64,000 nucleotides of DNA, taken from the NCBI RefSeq assembly GCF_900199375.1, contig NZ_LT900217.1, positions 806,001 through 870,000 of the forward strand, written 5' to 3'. The notes under the pieces were generated by a model that saw nothing but the letters and a program-made list of their open reading frames with translations, was not told the origin of the DNA and searched no databases. Below are positions 9,192 through 17,622 of this stretch, one piece after another; positions within the stretch are counted from its first letter, which is position 1, and every line of letters starts with the position of its first letter. This DNA is from Gordonibacter urolithinfaciens (GTDB lineage: Bacteria; Actinomycetota; Coriobacteriia; Coriobacteriales; Eggerthellaceae). Made by a program: the position numbers and the translations under genes.

Positions 9192-9196
9192 CGGCG

Positions 9197-9445
9197 CTAA
9201 TCCCTTCTGGGCGAGCCGACGATGCTGTTCCGCTCGACCCATGCGACGAGCTCGTCGTGCAGAACGATGCCGTCGCGCGTCTTGCCGCCGATGTAGCGGA
9301 TCGGGAACGGGTCGTCGGGGTCCTTGGCGAGCCGGTACATTGCGTCGCGGCTGATGCGCAGCATCGCGCACGCCTCGTCGGCGCCGAATATCGCGTTGGT
9401 CGATGCGATGAGCCTCACCTGGCTCCTGCTAATGCTCTTGGTCAT
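9197..9445 (-). CDS. Small excisionase-type HTH DNA-binding protein
   Basis: 82 residues with the layout of HTH_17/MerR-like excisionase proteins: the helix-turn-helix is about residues 22-45 (GADEACAMLRISRDAMYRLAK), followed by a wing (PFPIRYIGGK) and a C-terminal helix (VLHDELVAWVERN). GAGG lies 6 nt before the ATG. It lies 5 bp upstream of the initiator-like gene and may regulate it, or act as a recombination directionality factor. Confidence 0.75.
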   Translation of the reverse strand: MTKSISRSQVRLIASTNAIFGADEACAMLRISRDAMYRLAKDPDDPFPIRYIGGKTRDGIVLHDELVAWVERNSIVGSPRRD

Positions 9446-9523
9446 GGTCGTCCTCGAGCTCCTTTCGTCTCGAGGCTCCCTCGCGTGCCCGGCCGCGGGC
9501 GGCTCCCGGGGCGGTCGCCGCCG

Positions 9524-9742
9524 TCATTTCCTGCCGCTCCTCGACTCGATGTAGGCGTCCACTGACGCCCTCGACACCAGGAGCTTCCTTCCGAGCCTGT
9601 ACGAGTCGATCTCTCCCGACCAGATGAGGTCGTACGCCTTGTTTCGGCTCGCCCTCATGTACTCCTGCATCTCGATCACCGTCATCCATTCGTCCCGATC
9701 TCGGCTTCCCTCGGGCGCGGCGCATTCGGCTGTGCGTGCCAT
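9524..9742 (-). CDS. Excisionase-family HTH protein
   Basis: 72 residues; the start is fixed by GGAGGA 3-4 nt before the ATG at 9742, so an upstream ATG is not used. The core WMTVIEMQEYMRASRNKAYDLI then IDSYRLGRKLLVSRASVDAYIES matches HTH_17 excisionase/Tn916 Xis-type folds. It is the first gene of the minus-strand conjugation block, next to the duplicated direct-repeat site, so it is a good candidate for excision control or for autoregulation of the block. Confidence 0.8.
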   Translation of the reverse strand: MARTAECAAPEGSRDRDEWMTVIEMQEYMRASRNKAYDLIWSGEIDSYRLGRKLLVSRASVDAYIESRSGRK

Positions 9743-9840
9743 GGTTCCTCCAATCTTCCCGTGCGGCACCGCGCGAGGACACCGCACGACACCGTGTGCC
9801 TTTTCGTCTGCACGACGATTGAACCGCCTGATGGCGATTG

Positions 9841-9902
9841 GTGAGCACGGCAGGAGCGGAGACGGGTCGAAGTGGGTCGAGCTGGTCGTGCCTTCACGAA
9901 AC
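9841..9902. promoter_or_regulatory. Direct-repeat site, copy 2 (upstream of the excisionase-like gene)
   Basis: GGGTCGA units at 9864-9881 repeat with a 10-bp period, and about 20 bp of flank on one side match the copy at 7801-7863 without gaps (14 of 21 positions downstream of the repeats). It lies about 120 bp upstream of the excisionase-like start codon. Probably an operator or accessory recombination site. Confidence 0.5.
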
Positions 9903-9944
9903 GGCCATGAGCCGCGTGCCTTAGCTCGCGGCTAAGTCCCTGAA

Positions 9945-9976
9945 AAGTAAAAGGCACCCATGCGGGCGCCTGCCTA
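9945..9976 (-). terminator. Hairpin terminator (minus strand)
   Basis: Read on the minus strand: AGGCGCCC, loop GCAT, GGGTGCCT, followed by TTTACTTTT. The stem is 8 bp with one mismatch. It would end transcription coming from the WYL regulator gene before the conjugation block. The 9743-10277 interval contains no gene that I can support apart from this hairpin and the direct-repeat site. Confidence 0.6.
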
Positions 9977-10277
9977 GTAGCTGGAGTTGTTCGGTTGTGG
10001 TCGGAATGCTCGTCTTCCGCGGTGCTGTCGTCCGGGGTCCGGCATCTGTCGTTCGCCTCTTCTGTCGTGTTTGATGTTGCGTGTTCTGCGAGCGACCTTG
10101 TGCAGGTTCTTCAACCCGTTGCCCCAGGTGCACCCGGATAAATGGTACCCATCCGTTGGGACACGACCTGCTGTGGTTGTCATTTCGGACGAATGGGAGC
10201 AGACGAACGGCGCGAGGATGCGAGCCGAATTCGAGTTAGTCAATATTGGCTTTTGAATCGGACCGATTGGGATTGCC

Positions 10278-11444
10278 TCATTGCCGGCAGCTCTTCGAGT
10301 CCAATCGTGAAATAGCTGCATCCAGTGCGGCTTTGTAGCCCTCTGATGCTGCTTCGTAATCTTGGATATAGGATTCTAGGTCGGAGGCGACGGCATTCGG
10401 GAAGCTCTCGACCCACCGTTTCCCCTTAGGCTTCGCCAGCCTCACCGCGCCGTCCATCCCGAATAGCCACCTGTAAAAGGTCGGAGACGGCATCACGCTG
10501 ACGCAGGCGTAGCCGATGACGTTTCTTTCGTCGCTCTCGTCGATGTGACAGAATTTGAGGTCGTGGCCGAACCTTTCGTAAACGTACTTGGCATGAGTGC
10601 CGGATACTTCCAGGAACAGCTTTCTGGCGGTGCCCGAGCCGAACATGTCGACCCGCTGGCGCGTGTCCGCGACCACGCGCGTCCTCAGCGCCTCTACCTT
10701 ATCCCGATCCGACACCGGTTTTCCTGTGATAACTAGGTCTGTGATGTCGTCTAGTCGATGGAAGTGGGGGATGGGAAAGCCGCTTTCATCGAGATGCATA
10801 CTCTCGAGATAGTAACGGCCGAAGCTGAACACGATCGCAACCGGGTCCTCCTCATAGAACCCGACTTTTACGGTGGGTCCGCTCATCAGGTGAACCTGCT
10901 TCTTGAAGGCGACCTTTTCGTTCATCCGGATTGCTCGGGATACGGCATGGAGGACGCCAAAAAACATATCAGTGTCTTTACCGGCTTTGCGGTCGACAAA
11001 CACGGTTTCTATGCTTTCGTCAACGTCGTAGTCGGAGGAGAAAACGAGCACCTTCGAGGAAATTGCTTCCTTCTGCGCCTCGCCGATGAAGGAGCTTGTC
11101 CCCACTACGTCGGAAATCAGGATTGCCTCCTCGGATGACAAGGGCTTGTTTATAGCTCTGAACCCAATGTTCTCACCGTGGCTTGGTATCGCTACGCGGA
11201 TTCCCATTGGCATGCTTTCGCTTATCTGGTGGAGGTCCTTGAGAATGGCATTCTCCGACGTCGGCCTCTCGGAGCAAATGCCTATGACGCGCGCGATTTC
11301 CGATGCGGATATGCCCGTCCTCTCATCGGTGAAGCGGACGAGGAGGTCGAGAACGGACAGGATCCTGCTTCTCGATGTGCCGCTCGCCGCGAATCCGGCT
11401 TCCTTTAACTCGGAGATCTCCTCCTCGGTGAATGTCCTAGACAT
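10278..11444 (-). CDS. WYL-domain transcriptional regulator
   Basis: 388 residues. An N-terminal winged helix (about 25-80, with TGISASEIARVIG) is followed by a WYL-like domain (about 165-260): EEDPVAIVFSFGRYYLESM then HFHRLDDITDLVITGKPV matches the strand pattern of WYL proteins, though the WYL triplet itself is not conserved. A third region (270-388) resembles the C-terminal extension of such regulators. GGAGG lies 8 nt before the ATG. An 8+8 bp dyad 25 nt upstream is a likely autoregulatory operator. WYL regulators such as CapW and BrxR control phage-defence genes; here the divergent small membrane genes are the likely targets. Confidence 0.82.
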   Translation of the reverse strand: MSRTFTEEEISELKEAGFAASGTSRSRILSVLDLLVRFTDERTGISASEIARVIGICSERPTSENAILKDLHQISESMPMGIRVAIPSHGENIGFRAINKPLSSEEAILISDVVGTSSFIGEAQKEAISSKVLVFSSDYDVDESIETVFVDRKAGKDTDMFFGVLHAVSRAIRMNEKVAFKKQVHLMSGPTVKVGFYEEDPVAIVFSFGRYYLESMHLDESGFPIPHFHRLDDITDLVITGKPVSDRDKVEALRTRVVADTRQRVDMFGSGTARKLFLEVSGTHAKYVYERFGHDLKFCHIDESDERNVIGYACVSVMPSPTFYRWLFGMDGAVRLAKPKGKRWVESFPNAVASDLESYIQDYEAASEGYKAALDAAISRLDSKSCRQ

Positions 11445-11468
11445 TGCAGGTCCTCCATAAACAGCTTT

Positions 11469-11492
11469 ATTGCCTATGAAATTGTAGGCAAT
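11469..11492. promoter_or_regulatory. Dyad operator between WYL regulator and divergent gene
   Basis: ATTGCCTA and TAGGCAAT are perfect 8-bp arms separated by 8 nt. The site lies between the divergent starts at 11444 and 11522, where a dimeric regulator would control both genes. The WYL protein is the natural candidate binder. Confidence 0.68.
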
Positions 11493-11521
11493 CCAAACCA
11501 GTCAGAGGAGACGAAATTCCG

Positions 11522-11800
11522 ATGACGGTTGAAAATAAGGGTCGAAGCAATGGAAGAGAGAGTAGGGAGCCAACTATGAACGACGCCGGACGGGCGGTGA
11601 ACGCCCCGACGATTTCGTCAGCCGATGCCGTAGCGGAGGCGGCGTGCGATAACGGAAGGAGGATCCTCGGCTTTTCGCCGGAGCAGCTGATCGCCGCTTG
11701 CGGTCTGGCCTTGATGGGCATCGCTGTTTTAGTCGGGTCGAACTACAGCCTCTCTATCGCCAAAGGTGATTTCAGGCTTGATCTGCGCCCTGCGTGCTAG
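11522..11800 (+). CDS. Small single-span membrane protein, unrecognised
   Basis: 92 residues. The first 50 are polar; a hydrophobic stretch at about 55-78 (LIAACGLALMGIAVLVG) is a likely transmembrane helix, with a short tail ending RLDLRPAC. GAGGAG lies about 9 nt upstream of the ATG. It is divergent from the WYL regulator and shares its operator region. No family is recognised. Small membrane proteins under a WYL regulator could be membrane-acting effectors; that is inference only. Confidence 0.55.
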   Translation: MTVENKGRSNGRESREPTMNDAGRAVNAPTISSADAVAEAACDNGRRILGFSPEQLIAACGLALMGIAVLVGSNYSLSIAKGDFRLDLRPAC

Positions 11801-11906
11801 GCGATGCGCCCACGCGGAAGCAACAACCGCTGTTGTGGGACGCGGCGTCGTCGACGCGTGACGCGCCCCAAGGAATTAACTCTCGATTCGAATGATAGGA
11901 GACGAT

Positions 11907-12498
11907 ATGGAATGCAATGATTTCCCCGAAGTTGGCACCAGGTTGACGTACGGGGAGGCGATCCCCGTTTACGATCGCTTCGAGCGGTCGATGCTCGAGA
12001 AGGCGTACGGGGCCGGGCTCCTGCCCGCGGTGGGGCTGTACGACCTGCTCTGGCAGCTTGAGTCGCTCGCGCAGAAGTTCGGAATCGAGGGCAAGGGGGG
12101 CCTTCTCAAGGCTCAAGAAGGAGATTCGGTCGTTTTCGAGCGAGAGGACCGCTCTGGCGAACGGGGTGAACGGCGAGAGGTTCTACCTTTTGCAGAACCA
12201 ATCGGCGCTCAAGCAGCATGATGAGACTCATCTTTTCAAGGTCGGAATCGACGGAAACAAGCTTGCTGATGACCTCGACGAAGCTCTCGAGCTGCTTTCG
12301 AAAGAGGCCTCAAAGAGCGACGAGTACGGCGATACGTATTCGCGCGACTGGATGGAGCGAGCTTCCGACAAGCAAGAAAAAGACCCTTTCTTGAAATGGG
12401 CCGGAATCGGGTTTTGCGCGATGATGGTCTGCCTCGGAATCTCGATGCTCGTCCATTCGGTCTTCCAGATCGGCTTCTGCTCCAAGTGGTTTCTCTGA
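11907..12498 (+). pseudogene. Frameshifted C-terminally anchored membrane protein
   Basis: One gene of 196 codons is read in two frames joined at a G6 run (12095-12100). The first frame gives METCNDFP-like through LAQKFGIEGKG; skipping one base continues AFSRLKKEIRSFSSERTALANG and on to a C-terminal helix (FLKWAGIGFCAMMVCLGISMLVH). Without the shift the first frame ends at 12221. TAGGAG lies just before the ATG at 11907. Options are a real one-base insertion, a sequencing error in the homopolymer, or phase variation. The protein family is not recognised; it follows the WYL-controlled gene at 106 bp. Confidence 0.65.
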
Positions 12499-12599
12499 TG
12501 CGGAAGCTGGCAACTAGGACGACCGTCGTTCAGGTCATCAACTCATAGACGCGTCAACGTGGGGCTTCTCGTTTCGTCGATAGATGACGGAGATGTTTG

Positions 12600-12776
12600 A
12601 CCTGCGAATTTGCCACCAGCGTGCAAGCCACGGCGCTGCCTCACCTGCGGTTACGGACTGGTGGCTTGCGCCCGGGAAGGCATGAACCCTACGGACATTC
12701 CTCGCGCTCCCGCCCTTAAAACCGGCCACGATGGTCTTTAGGGCGGGAGCGCGAGGTCCACGCCCTGGGTTCGAAG
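12600..12776 (-). ncRNA. Structured non-coding element, copy A
   Basis: Read on the minus strand it opens with CGAACCCAGGGC (12764-12775), then a 17-bp perfect hairpin (12700-12716 with 12740-12756), then a second hairpin (9-bp arms GCAAGCCAC/GTGGCTTGC at 12623-12631 and 12661-12669). It begins right after the stop of the HEPN gene. A diverged copy of the same length and layout lies at 14938-15121. An RNA is favoured because the copy-B arms pair only with G-U allowed on this strand. Function unknown. Confidence 0.5.
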
Positions 12777-14597
12777 TCACTCTGCGCTCGTGTCCCCAAG
12801 GTAATTTCCGTCTCTGTAGATGACCTTTTGAGGCCCCATGAGCTTCAGCCCCTCACCGCAGATAATCAGCATCCCTTGTTCAACCAATGAGGGAAGACGG
12901 TCAGTTGGGTACGAGATATCGTAACGCTTATGCGATCCGATTCTCTTGAAGTACACACCCGAGAACGATTGGGCTTTTCCATATCGGTCGGGATCGGATT
13001 CTTCGTCGTCGGGGCAAGCAAACAAGGCGGCCTCGGGGGAATCGTCGCCATCGAGATAAAAAACGGGAAACTCAAGAGGATTGCCTTTAGGAACGGCCGC
13101 CGATGCCACGTAGTTGCAGAGCTTCCACTCCTCGCTTTTCTGCACGCAATCGCTTTCGATGCCGAGGAGGCTTCGCATTTCAGTATCGATGCTGTAAGAA
13201 CCTAGGACTAAGTAGAAAGCCAAGAGGACTGACGACCGGGCGCTTTCCATCTCGGTCCAATCGTAGAGATTGTCTTTGTGAGCAATGCCGTTCCTCATCG
13301 TTCGAGCGCTTTGGAGTGCGCGAATTATCGACTCGTACGTATCCTCGCTTATCGCCGTATCGAGAAGGTCTTCATTGCGGCTGTACAGCTGCTGCTTCTC
13401 GCAAACATAGTCGCCGAAGAACCTTGTGAGCCTACCGAGGTCTAAGACATATTCGAAACCATCCGTGAAAAGCTCATCGTTGATTTCGATTTCTCCGTCC
13501 TTGACTTCTATGTGTCGCGATTTGTCGGGAACGCCATCTCTTTTCGCAGGCAGGTAGTAAGGGTTTTCTCCGAGCTTTTTGCCGTAGTAAATACGCCTAC
13601 TCTTCGATTTCGAAGTCTTATGTATGGCGTAAAGAAATCTGTACAGGAATTGTTCGAGCGATTTGAAGTACTCCAACGCGATGGGGGCGAAATCTATGCA
13701 TCCTGCATGCGTTAAAGAATCCCTTAGCCATTCTGCGGTCTGGAAGCTTACTGCGAAATCCGTGTCACCGGTCAACGCCGAGTATCTGCCGTCTACGACA
13801 AAGCTCTTGTCTATGGCCATTCTCTGTTCGGACCCCAATTCCACGTCTGGTTTGTAGCCGATCAGACGGTCTCGGATGTCTCTCCTGAAATGGCCCATGC
13901 GCAAATGGTTAAGCGATTTGGTTATGCTCAAGCCATAGTAGGAACGCGCTTTCTGCCTAAGCTCAACCACAGCCTCCTCGAATTTGTCGAACTCCTCTTG
14001 TGGAAAGAACAGGCGGAAGAACTCTTTAACCGAGATGTAGGGCGTAGCGTCCTTCACCGACTCGTAATTGAGAACCTCCCTCTTCGCTCCGTCCATAACC
14101 AAAGAGACGTAGGTGATTTTCGATACCCCAAAGTTTTCCCTCAGCGAATCCTCAAGCTCTTTCGGGAGACTCTGGTCTAATCCAGGTTCCTTGAATACAA
14201 AAACGCTCGGGGAGCCATCGACATCCACCTTGATTATGCGGACCACCCTCTTGCTCGCTTTGAGGACGGTCGGCCCGGCTAGGCCGTCTTTTGGGAGATA
14301 TTGGTAAGCATCGCTTCTGCGAACGCGGGCACGTAGTGTTATGTATCCATATTCTGTAAGAAGCATGGAAATCGACTCGCAAATCAGTCGATACATGCAC
14401 TCATTGGCTCTGTCCATGATGAAGGTATAGTTAAGCCGTTCGGACCCTGAGACATTGCATAGATTTTCAGGTATTAAAGAGGTTCCTCCCCTCGACTCGG
14501 AATAGCCGCTTTCATCCCTCCAGCCATCTCGAATTTTCTTCAACTCGCTTAAGCCTTCTCCAAGAAGGAATTCTTTGTAGATCGGTTCGCTATTCAT
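12777..14597 (-). CDS. Large protein with HEPN RNase motif (Rx4H)
   Basis: 606 residues from the ATG preceded by GAGGT; a longer reading adds 13 residues. Residues about 285-470 form a helical region holding RNGIAH (R435, H440), the Rx4-6H active-site signature of HEPN ribonucleases, in the usual context ALQSARTMRNGIAHKD. The N-terminal 250 residues (with PKELEDSLRENFG and SVKEFFRLFF) and the alpha/beta C-terminus (500-606) are not recognised. HEPN proteins act in abortive infection and toxin systems by cutting RNA. No antitoxin or sensor partner is adjacent. GC is lower than the chromosome, suggesting transfer. The gene is bracketed by two copies of a structured element. Confidence 0.72.
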   Translation of the reverse strand: MNSEPIYKEFLLGEGLSELKKIRDGWRDESGYSESRGGTSLIPENLCNVSGSERLNYTFIMDRANECMYRLICESISMLLTEYGYITLRARVRRSDAYQYLPKDGLAGPTVLKASKRVVRIIKVDVDGSPSVFVFKEPGLDQSLPKELEDSLRENFGVSKITYVSLVMDGAKREVLNYESVKDATPYISVKEFFRLFFPQEEFDKFEEAVVELRQKARSYYGLSITKSLNHLRMGHFRRDIRDRLIGYKPDVELGSEQRMAIDKSFVVDGRYSALTGDTDFAVSFQTAEWLRDSLTHAGCIDFAPIALEYFKSLEQFLYRFLYAIHKTSKSKSRRIYYGKKLGENPYYLPAKRDGVPDKSRHIEVKDGEIEINDELFTDGFEYVLDLGRLTRFFGDYVCEKQQLYSRNEDLLDTAISEDTYESIIRALQSARTMRNGIAHKDNLYDWTEMESARSSVLLAFYLVLGSYSIDTEMRSLLGIESDCVQKSEEWKLCNYVASAAVPKGNPLEFPVFYLDGDDSPEAALFACPDDEESDPDRYGKAQSFSGVYFKRIGSHKRYDISYPTDRLPSLVEQGMLIICGEGLKLMGPQKVIYRDGNYLGDTSAE

Positions 14598-14937
14598 CCA
14601 ATACCTCGTTTTCTCTGCGTGTTTACAGCCTTGCACGAGCGAATCGCTCCCATAGGCGTATCGCGGACCGCATATGAAAAAGGAGGCTACGGAGGCGGGC
14701 CAAAAGTGCTGGCTCGGGCCATGCCGCCGTCACCTATATTTTCAGGCTCCATTGCCTGCGTTGGATGGCATTATCTCACCGCGTTGCCTCGGGAGCCATC
14801 CCGTGCGGCGGACAAAGGCAAACCCAGGGGCAGTTAGTGGAGAAGCCGCTATTAGGCCCCTAATCGCGAAAGCGGTTCAACTCATGAGTAAGCCACCTGA
14901 GACTACTCACTTTTCCCACGAATGGCGAAGGGTCGCG

Positions 14938-15121
14938 ACCTGGGGTTTTGCAAATGGCGCGCAAACCACCCGCGCTGATTCACTTACGATTGCAGCTGGC
15001 GGCTTGCGGGTTAAAGGGCGGTTGAGTTTCAAAACGGGCGCTTTCGGCGCTATTGAGCCTCCAAAGTCGGCCCGCTGCACTCTTTGGGACAAAAATAAAA
15101 ACTCAAAGCCCTGAGTTCGAA
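14938..15121 (-). ncRNA. Structured non-coding element, copy B
   Basis: Same layout and length as the element at 12600-12776: minus-strand CGAACTCAGGGC, then a different internal stem (TTGAGTTT at 15022-15029 with AAACTCAA at 15099-15106), then the GCAAGCC...GGTTTGC hairpin with two G-U pairs. About three quarters of the 75 nt at the hairpin end match copy A. It lies 340 bp upstream of the HEPN start. The remaining 14637-14937 and 15122-15425 hold no gene I can support; a CG-rich inverted repeat (AGGGGC...GCCCCT) lies near 14824-14862. Confidence 0.5.
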
Positions 15122-15425
15122 AAAAGTATTTGAAGTTGTCCCGACTTTTGTCCCCGAAGCCGACGAAGCGCGACATGGCGTTACCTGGCGGCACTCGATT
15201 CGAGACGGCACCGAAAACTGGATGCAACTGGAATGACGGGACATCAGAACTGCTGCCATCGAGTGGGAGTAACACCTCTCGTCTAACGTTTTCTTCAGCG
15301 AGGCAGACAACTACCCACACCCTGAAAACATAAGCATCGATTCAAACAACGGAGCTGCATACAGCAAAGTTCTCGCGAAGCATTTTTACATGGTTTAATT
15401 CGCGAACCGAAGAAGAGGGGCGGTC

Positions 15426-17183
15426 ATGAACGACGCAGTCAATCTTGAAAAACTTCTTATTTCTAATCCATATGGCTCCAAAAACGAATTCGAAAGCGTT
15501 GCCACTTTTGAAGAAAGCGATCCATACATCAGATGGCTTTCCATTGATTTCGCCCTTGAAAACGAAGCCGGTTCGTCAAGCGTCTTCATTTATGGCGAGG
15601 CGGAAAAGGCTGACGATGCCGCGCGTTTGTTCGGCGCGCTAATACTGGGAGAACAGGCCTTGCGAGATGGGGAAGATTTAAAGGACATCTGCGACGCTTG
15701 CAACTGCGACCTTTACGAAGCGATTGAAGAACTTGATTGCGAGGGTTTGCTTGAAAGCCCTGACGTATTAGAATGCAACATCCTGTATATCCATAGTCTT
15801 GAGCTTTCCAGTACATTGATGGATGCGAGCAACCTCCACCGGTTCTTCGACCGGATCCCTTGGTATGTGTTTCAATACACCAATGTGATGCCGCAAATCG
15901 TCTACTATCAGATCGCGAGCGTTGAAGGATATTACGAAGAAGCCGCTTCCAAAACAAGCTACGATCGCAGATCCGTAGACGAAACATCGCCGCAGCTATT
16001 TGCCAACAATGGATACACGTCCAGCGAGTCGGGCATTTTGCTTTACAAAATCGTCGACAACGGAACACTCTTGCCATGCGACAACGCCGACAATTCGAGT
16101 TTCATCGAAGATAATCGAAGCGCCGACAACGGAGCGAGTCTCGACGACTCGCTCCTTTTAACTAAAGAAAATCAGGAACTCCGTTCTTTGCCTGAAACAT
16201 CAGCAAAACAGCTAGAGCAAGATTCGAACGATGACCTGGACAAAACCTTCGTCTTCAGCAAGCGATCCTTACTTGAAAATCATATAGGATTGAGCGTCGG
16301 AGCTAACATGGCGCTCGTACCTAGAACCGCCCCGAAAAAACTGACTCAATATGTTGAAGCGGCGATCTTTGCGCACGATCTTGGCGTCCGAATGGATTAT
16401 GCCCTCGAGAAGTACGTCTCCGATTCGGAAGTGGATATTCCACCCATCTACGCCTTGTTTCAAAAGATGTACTTCACCGGCAAGAATCATATTGACGCAA
16501 CTATCGAGCGAATGAAGCCAATAGGCGCTCCAAGCGCCGGAGAGACCTTCGCGGATGTCGCATTGGTGCGAGCTGCTAACACCTATTACGTTGCCGCATT
16601 GCTTTATCGAGAGGGTCACACGATCGAGGCACACGCAATGAGCAGGTTGATGCTTGAGCAGATTGCATGGGCATTCGCCGCTTGCGAGGTGGATGAGTGC
16701 GGCTTAGCGGAGGCAATCGTTCCCACGAAGGCAATTGGCAAGTTAAAAAAGAAAATCAAATCTGTTGGAAAAATGTACGGGGTTCTCTCGAAGTATGTTC
16801 ACATCCCCATTCAAGGCCATTATGAATTCATCGACCTAAGCCATGGAAGAAACGAGGTATTGACGCAATTCGGCGTGCATTCCTATGCGCGAGGGGCGAT
16901 CATCTCGCAACTTGCTGACTTCTGGTCGGCTGTTTACGAGTACACACAATCGCGCCATTTTGAGAAACTGGAGAACTGGATAGAGACCCCTTCGGGATTG
17001 GAAATGAATCCAGAAAGACCCTTCTTATCAGTGATTCAACCGATATGTGAAGAACTGATGAGGGAATATGAGGAGAATTACCCTTCGTATGATGAATACA
17101 TAAAGTCTCATTGGAAAGTAGACGACATATCGGACAACGAACCGAATGATGCGGCTGATGAGCCCTTCGGCGGAAACAAATAA
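15426..17183 (+). CDS. Helical protein with DUF5677-like C-terminal region
   Basis: 585 residues; GAGGGGCGG precedes the ATG. Residues 1-290 are acidic and loosely conserved in look, with a Ser/Asn/Asp-rich linker at about 215-275. Residues about 330-520 are helical and contain RLMLEQIAWAFAACEVDE and then YGVLSKYVHI, the spaced Arg/Glu and LSxYxH motifs seen in DUF5677-type (HEPN-like fold) proteins. No catalytic assignment is made. GC (about 48%) is well below the chromosome. It stands alone, divergent from the HEPN gene, in the defence-like island. The 17184-17622 interval that follows holds no gene I can support. Confidence 0.62.
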   Translation: MNDAVNLEKLLISNPYGSKNEFESVATFEESDPYIRWLSIDFALENEAGSSSVFIYGEAEKADDAARLFGALILGEQALRDGEDLKDICDACNCDLYEAIEELDCEGLLESPDVLECNILYIHSLELSSTLMDASNLHRFFDRIPWYVFQYTNVMPQIVYYQIASVEGYYEEAASKTSYDRRSVDETSPQLFANNGYTSSESGILLYKIVDNGTLLPCDNADNSSFIEDNRSADNGASLDDSLLLTKENQELRSLPETSAKQLEQDSNDDLDKTFVFSKRSLLENHIGLSVGANMALVPRTAPKKLTQYVEAAIFAHDLGVRMDYALEKYVSDSEVDIPPIYALFQKMYFTGKNHIDATIERMKPIGAPSAGETFADVALVRAANTYYVAALLYREGHTIEAHAMSRLMLEQIAWAFAACEVDECGLAEAIVPTKAIGKLKKKIKSVGKMYGVLSKYVHIPIQGHYEFIDLSHGRNEVLTQFGVHSYARGAIISQLADFWSAVYEYTQSRHFEKLENWIETPSGLEMNPERPFLSVIQPICEELMREYEENYPSYDEYIKSHWKVDDISDNEPNDAADEPFGGNK

Positions 17184-17622
17184 ACAATTACGAGTGTGGG
17201 GCACTGAACGACACGATCTTGCCCATTACCGTATCGCTGAAGTTAAAGTAGATACTCTGACTTCGTCCAGTGGCACATTTTCTCCGCCTGCCTCGATCCC
17301 ACCTTCCCGCCCGCAAGCTCGCAAAAGCGCACTGCATGGTATTACTGCATGTCAAATCCAAACTTACCCCTGTCGTCGATGTCGAGACGGGAGCCGATCC
17401 TCGAACGAATGGGAATTGACTCGAATGGGCCACCTTCCGATTTGCGAAAGAGAACGACAAAGTAGTTGCTTATCCTTCAATGCAAGAACAGGAGTAGCTC
17501 TGACACTGGCGTCATGCTTTTGATGTGACGAGCAGCGAGGAAGAACATGAGAGCCGTGAGGCTGGGTGATTTAGGATTGATGCCCTGACCGAAATGCTGG
17601 TGAAAGCGTAAGGAGCAATATC

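Noticed and set aside
9974-10321. Minus-strand frame ending just before the terminator
   Set aside because: Overlaps the WYL gene, has no ribosome site and no recognisable domain; its stop next to the hairpin is suggestive but not enough.
12600-12776. Retron or CRISPR-like RNA
   Set aside because: No reverse transcriptase, Cas gene or spaced repeats in the window.
14674-15114. 146-residue plus-strand frame
   Set aside because: Covers structured element copy B; composition and lack of a domain argue against coding.
12600-15121. Integron attC sites as explanation of the paired elements
   Set aside because: No GTTRRRY/RYYYAAC core pair and no integron integrase seen.
17188-17460. 90-residue minus-strand frame
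   Set aside because: No ribosome site or family; treated as non-coding.
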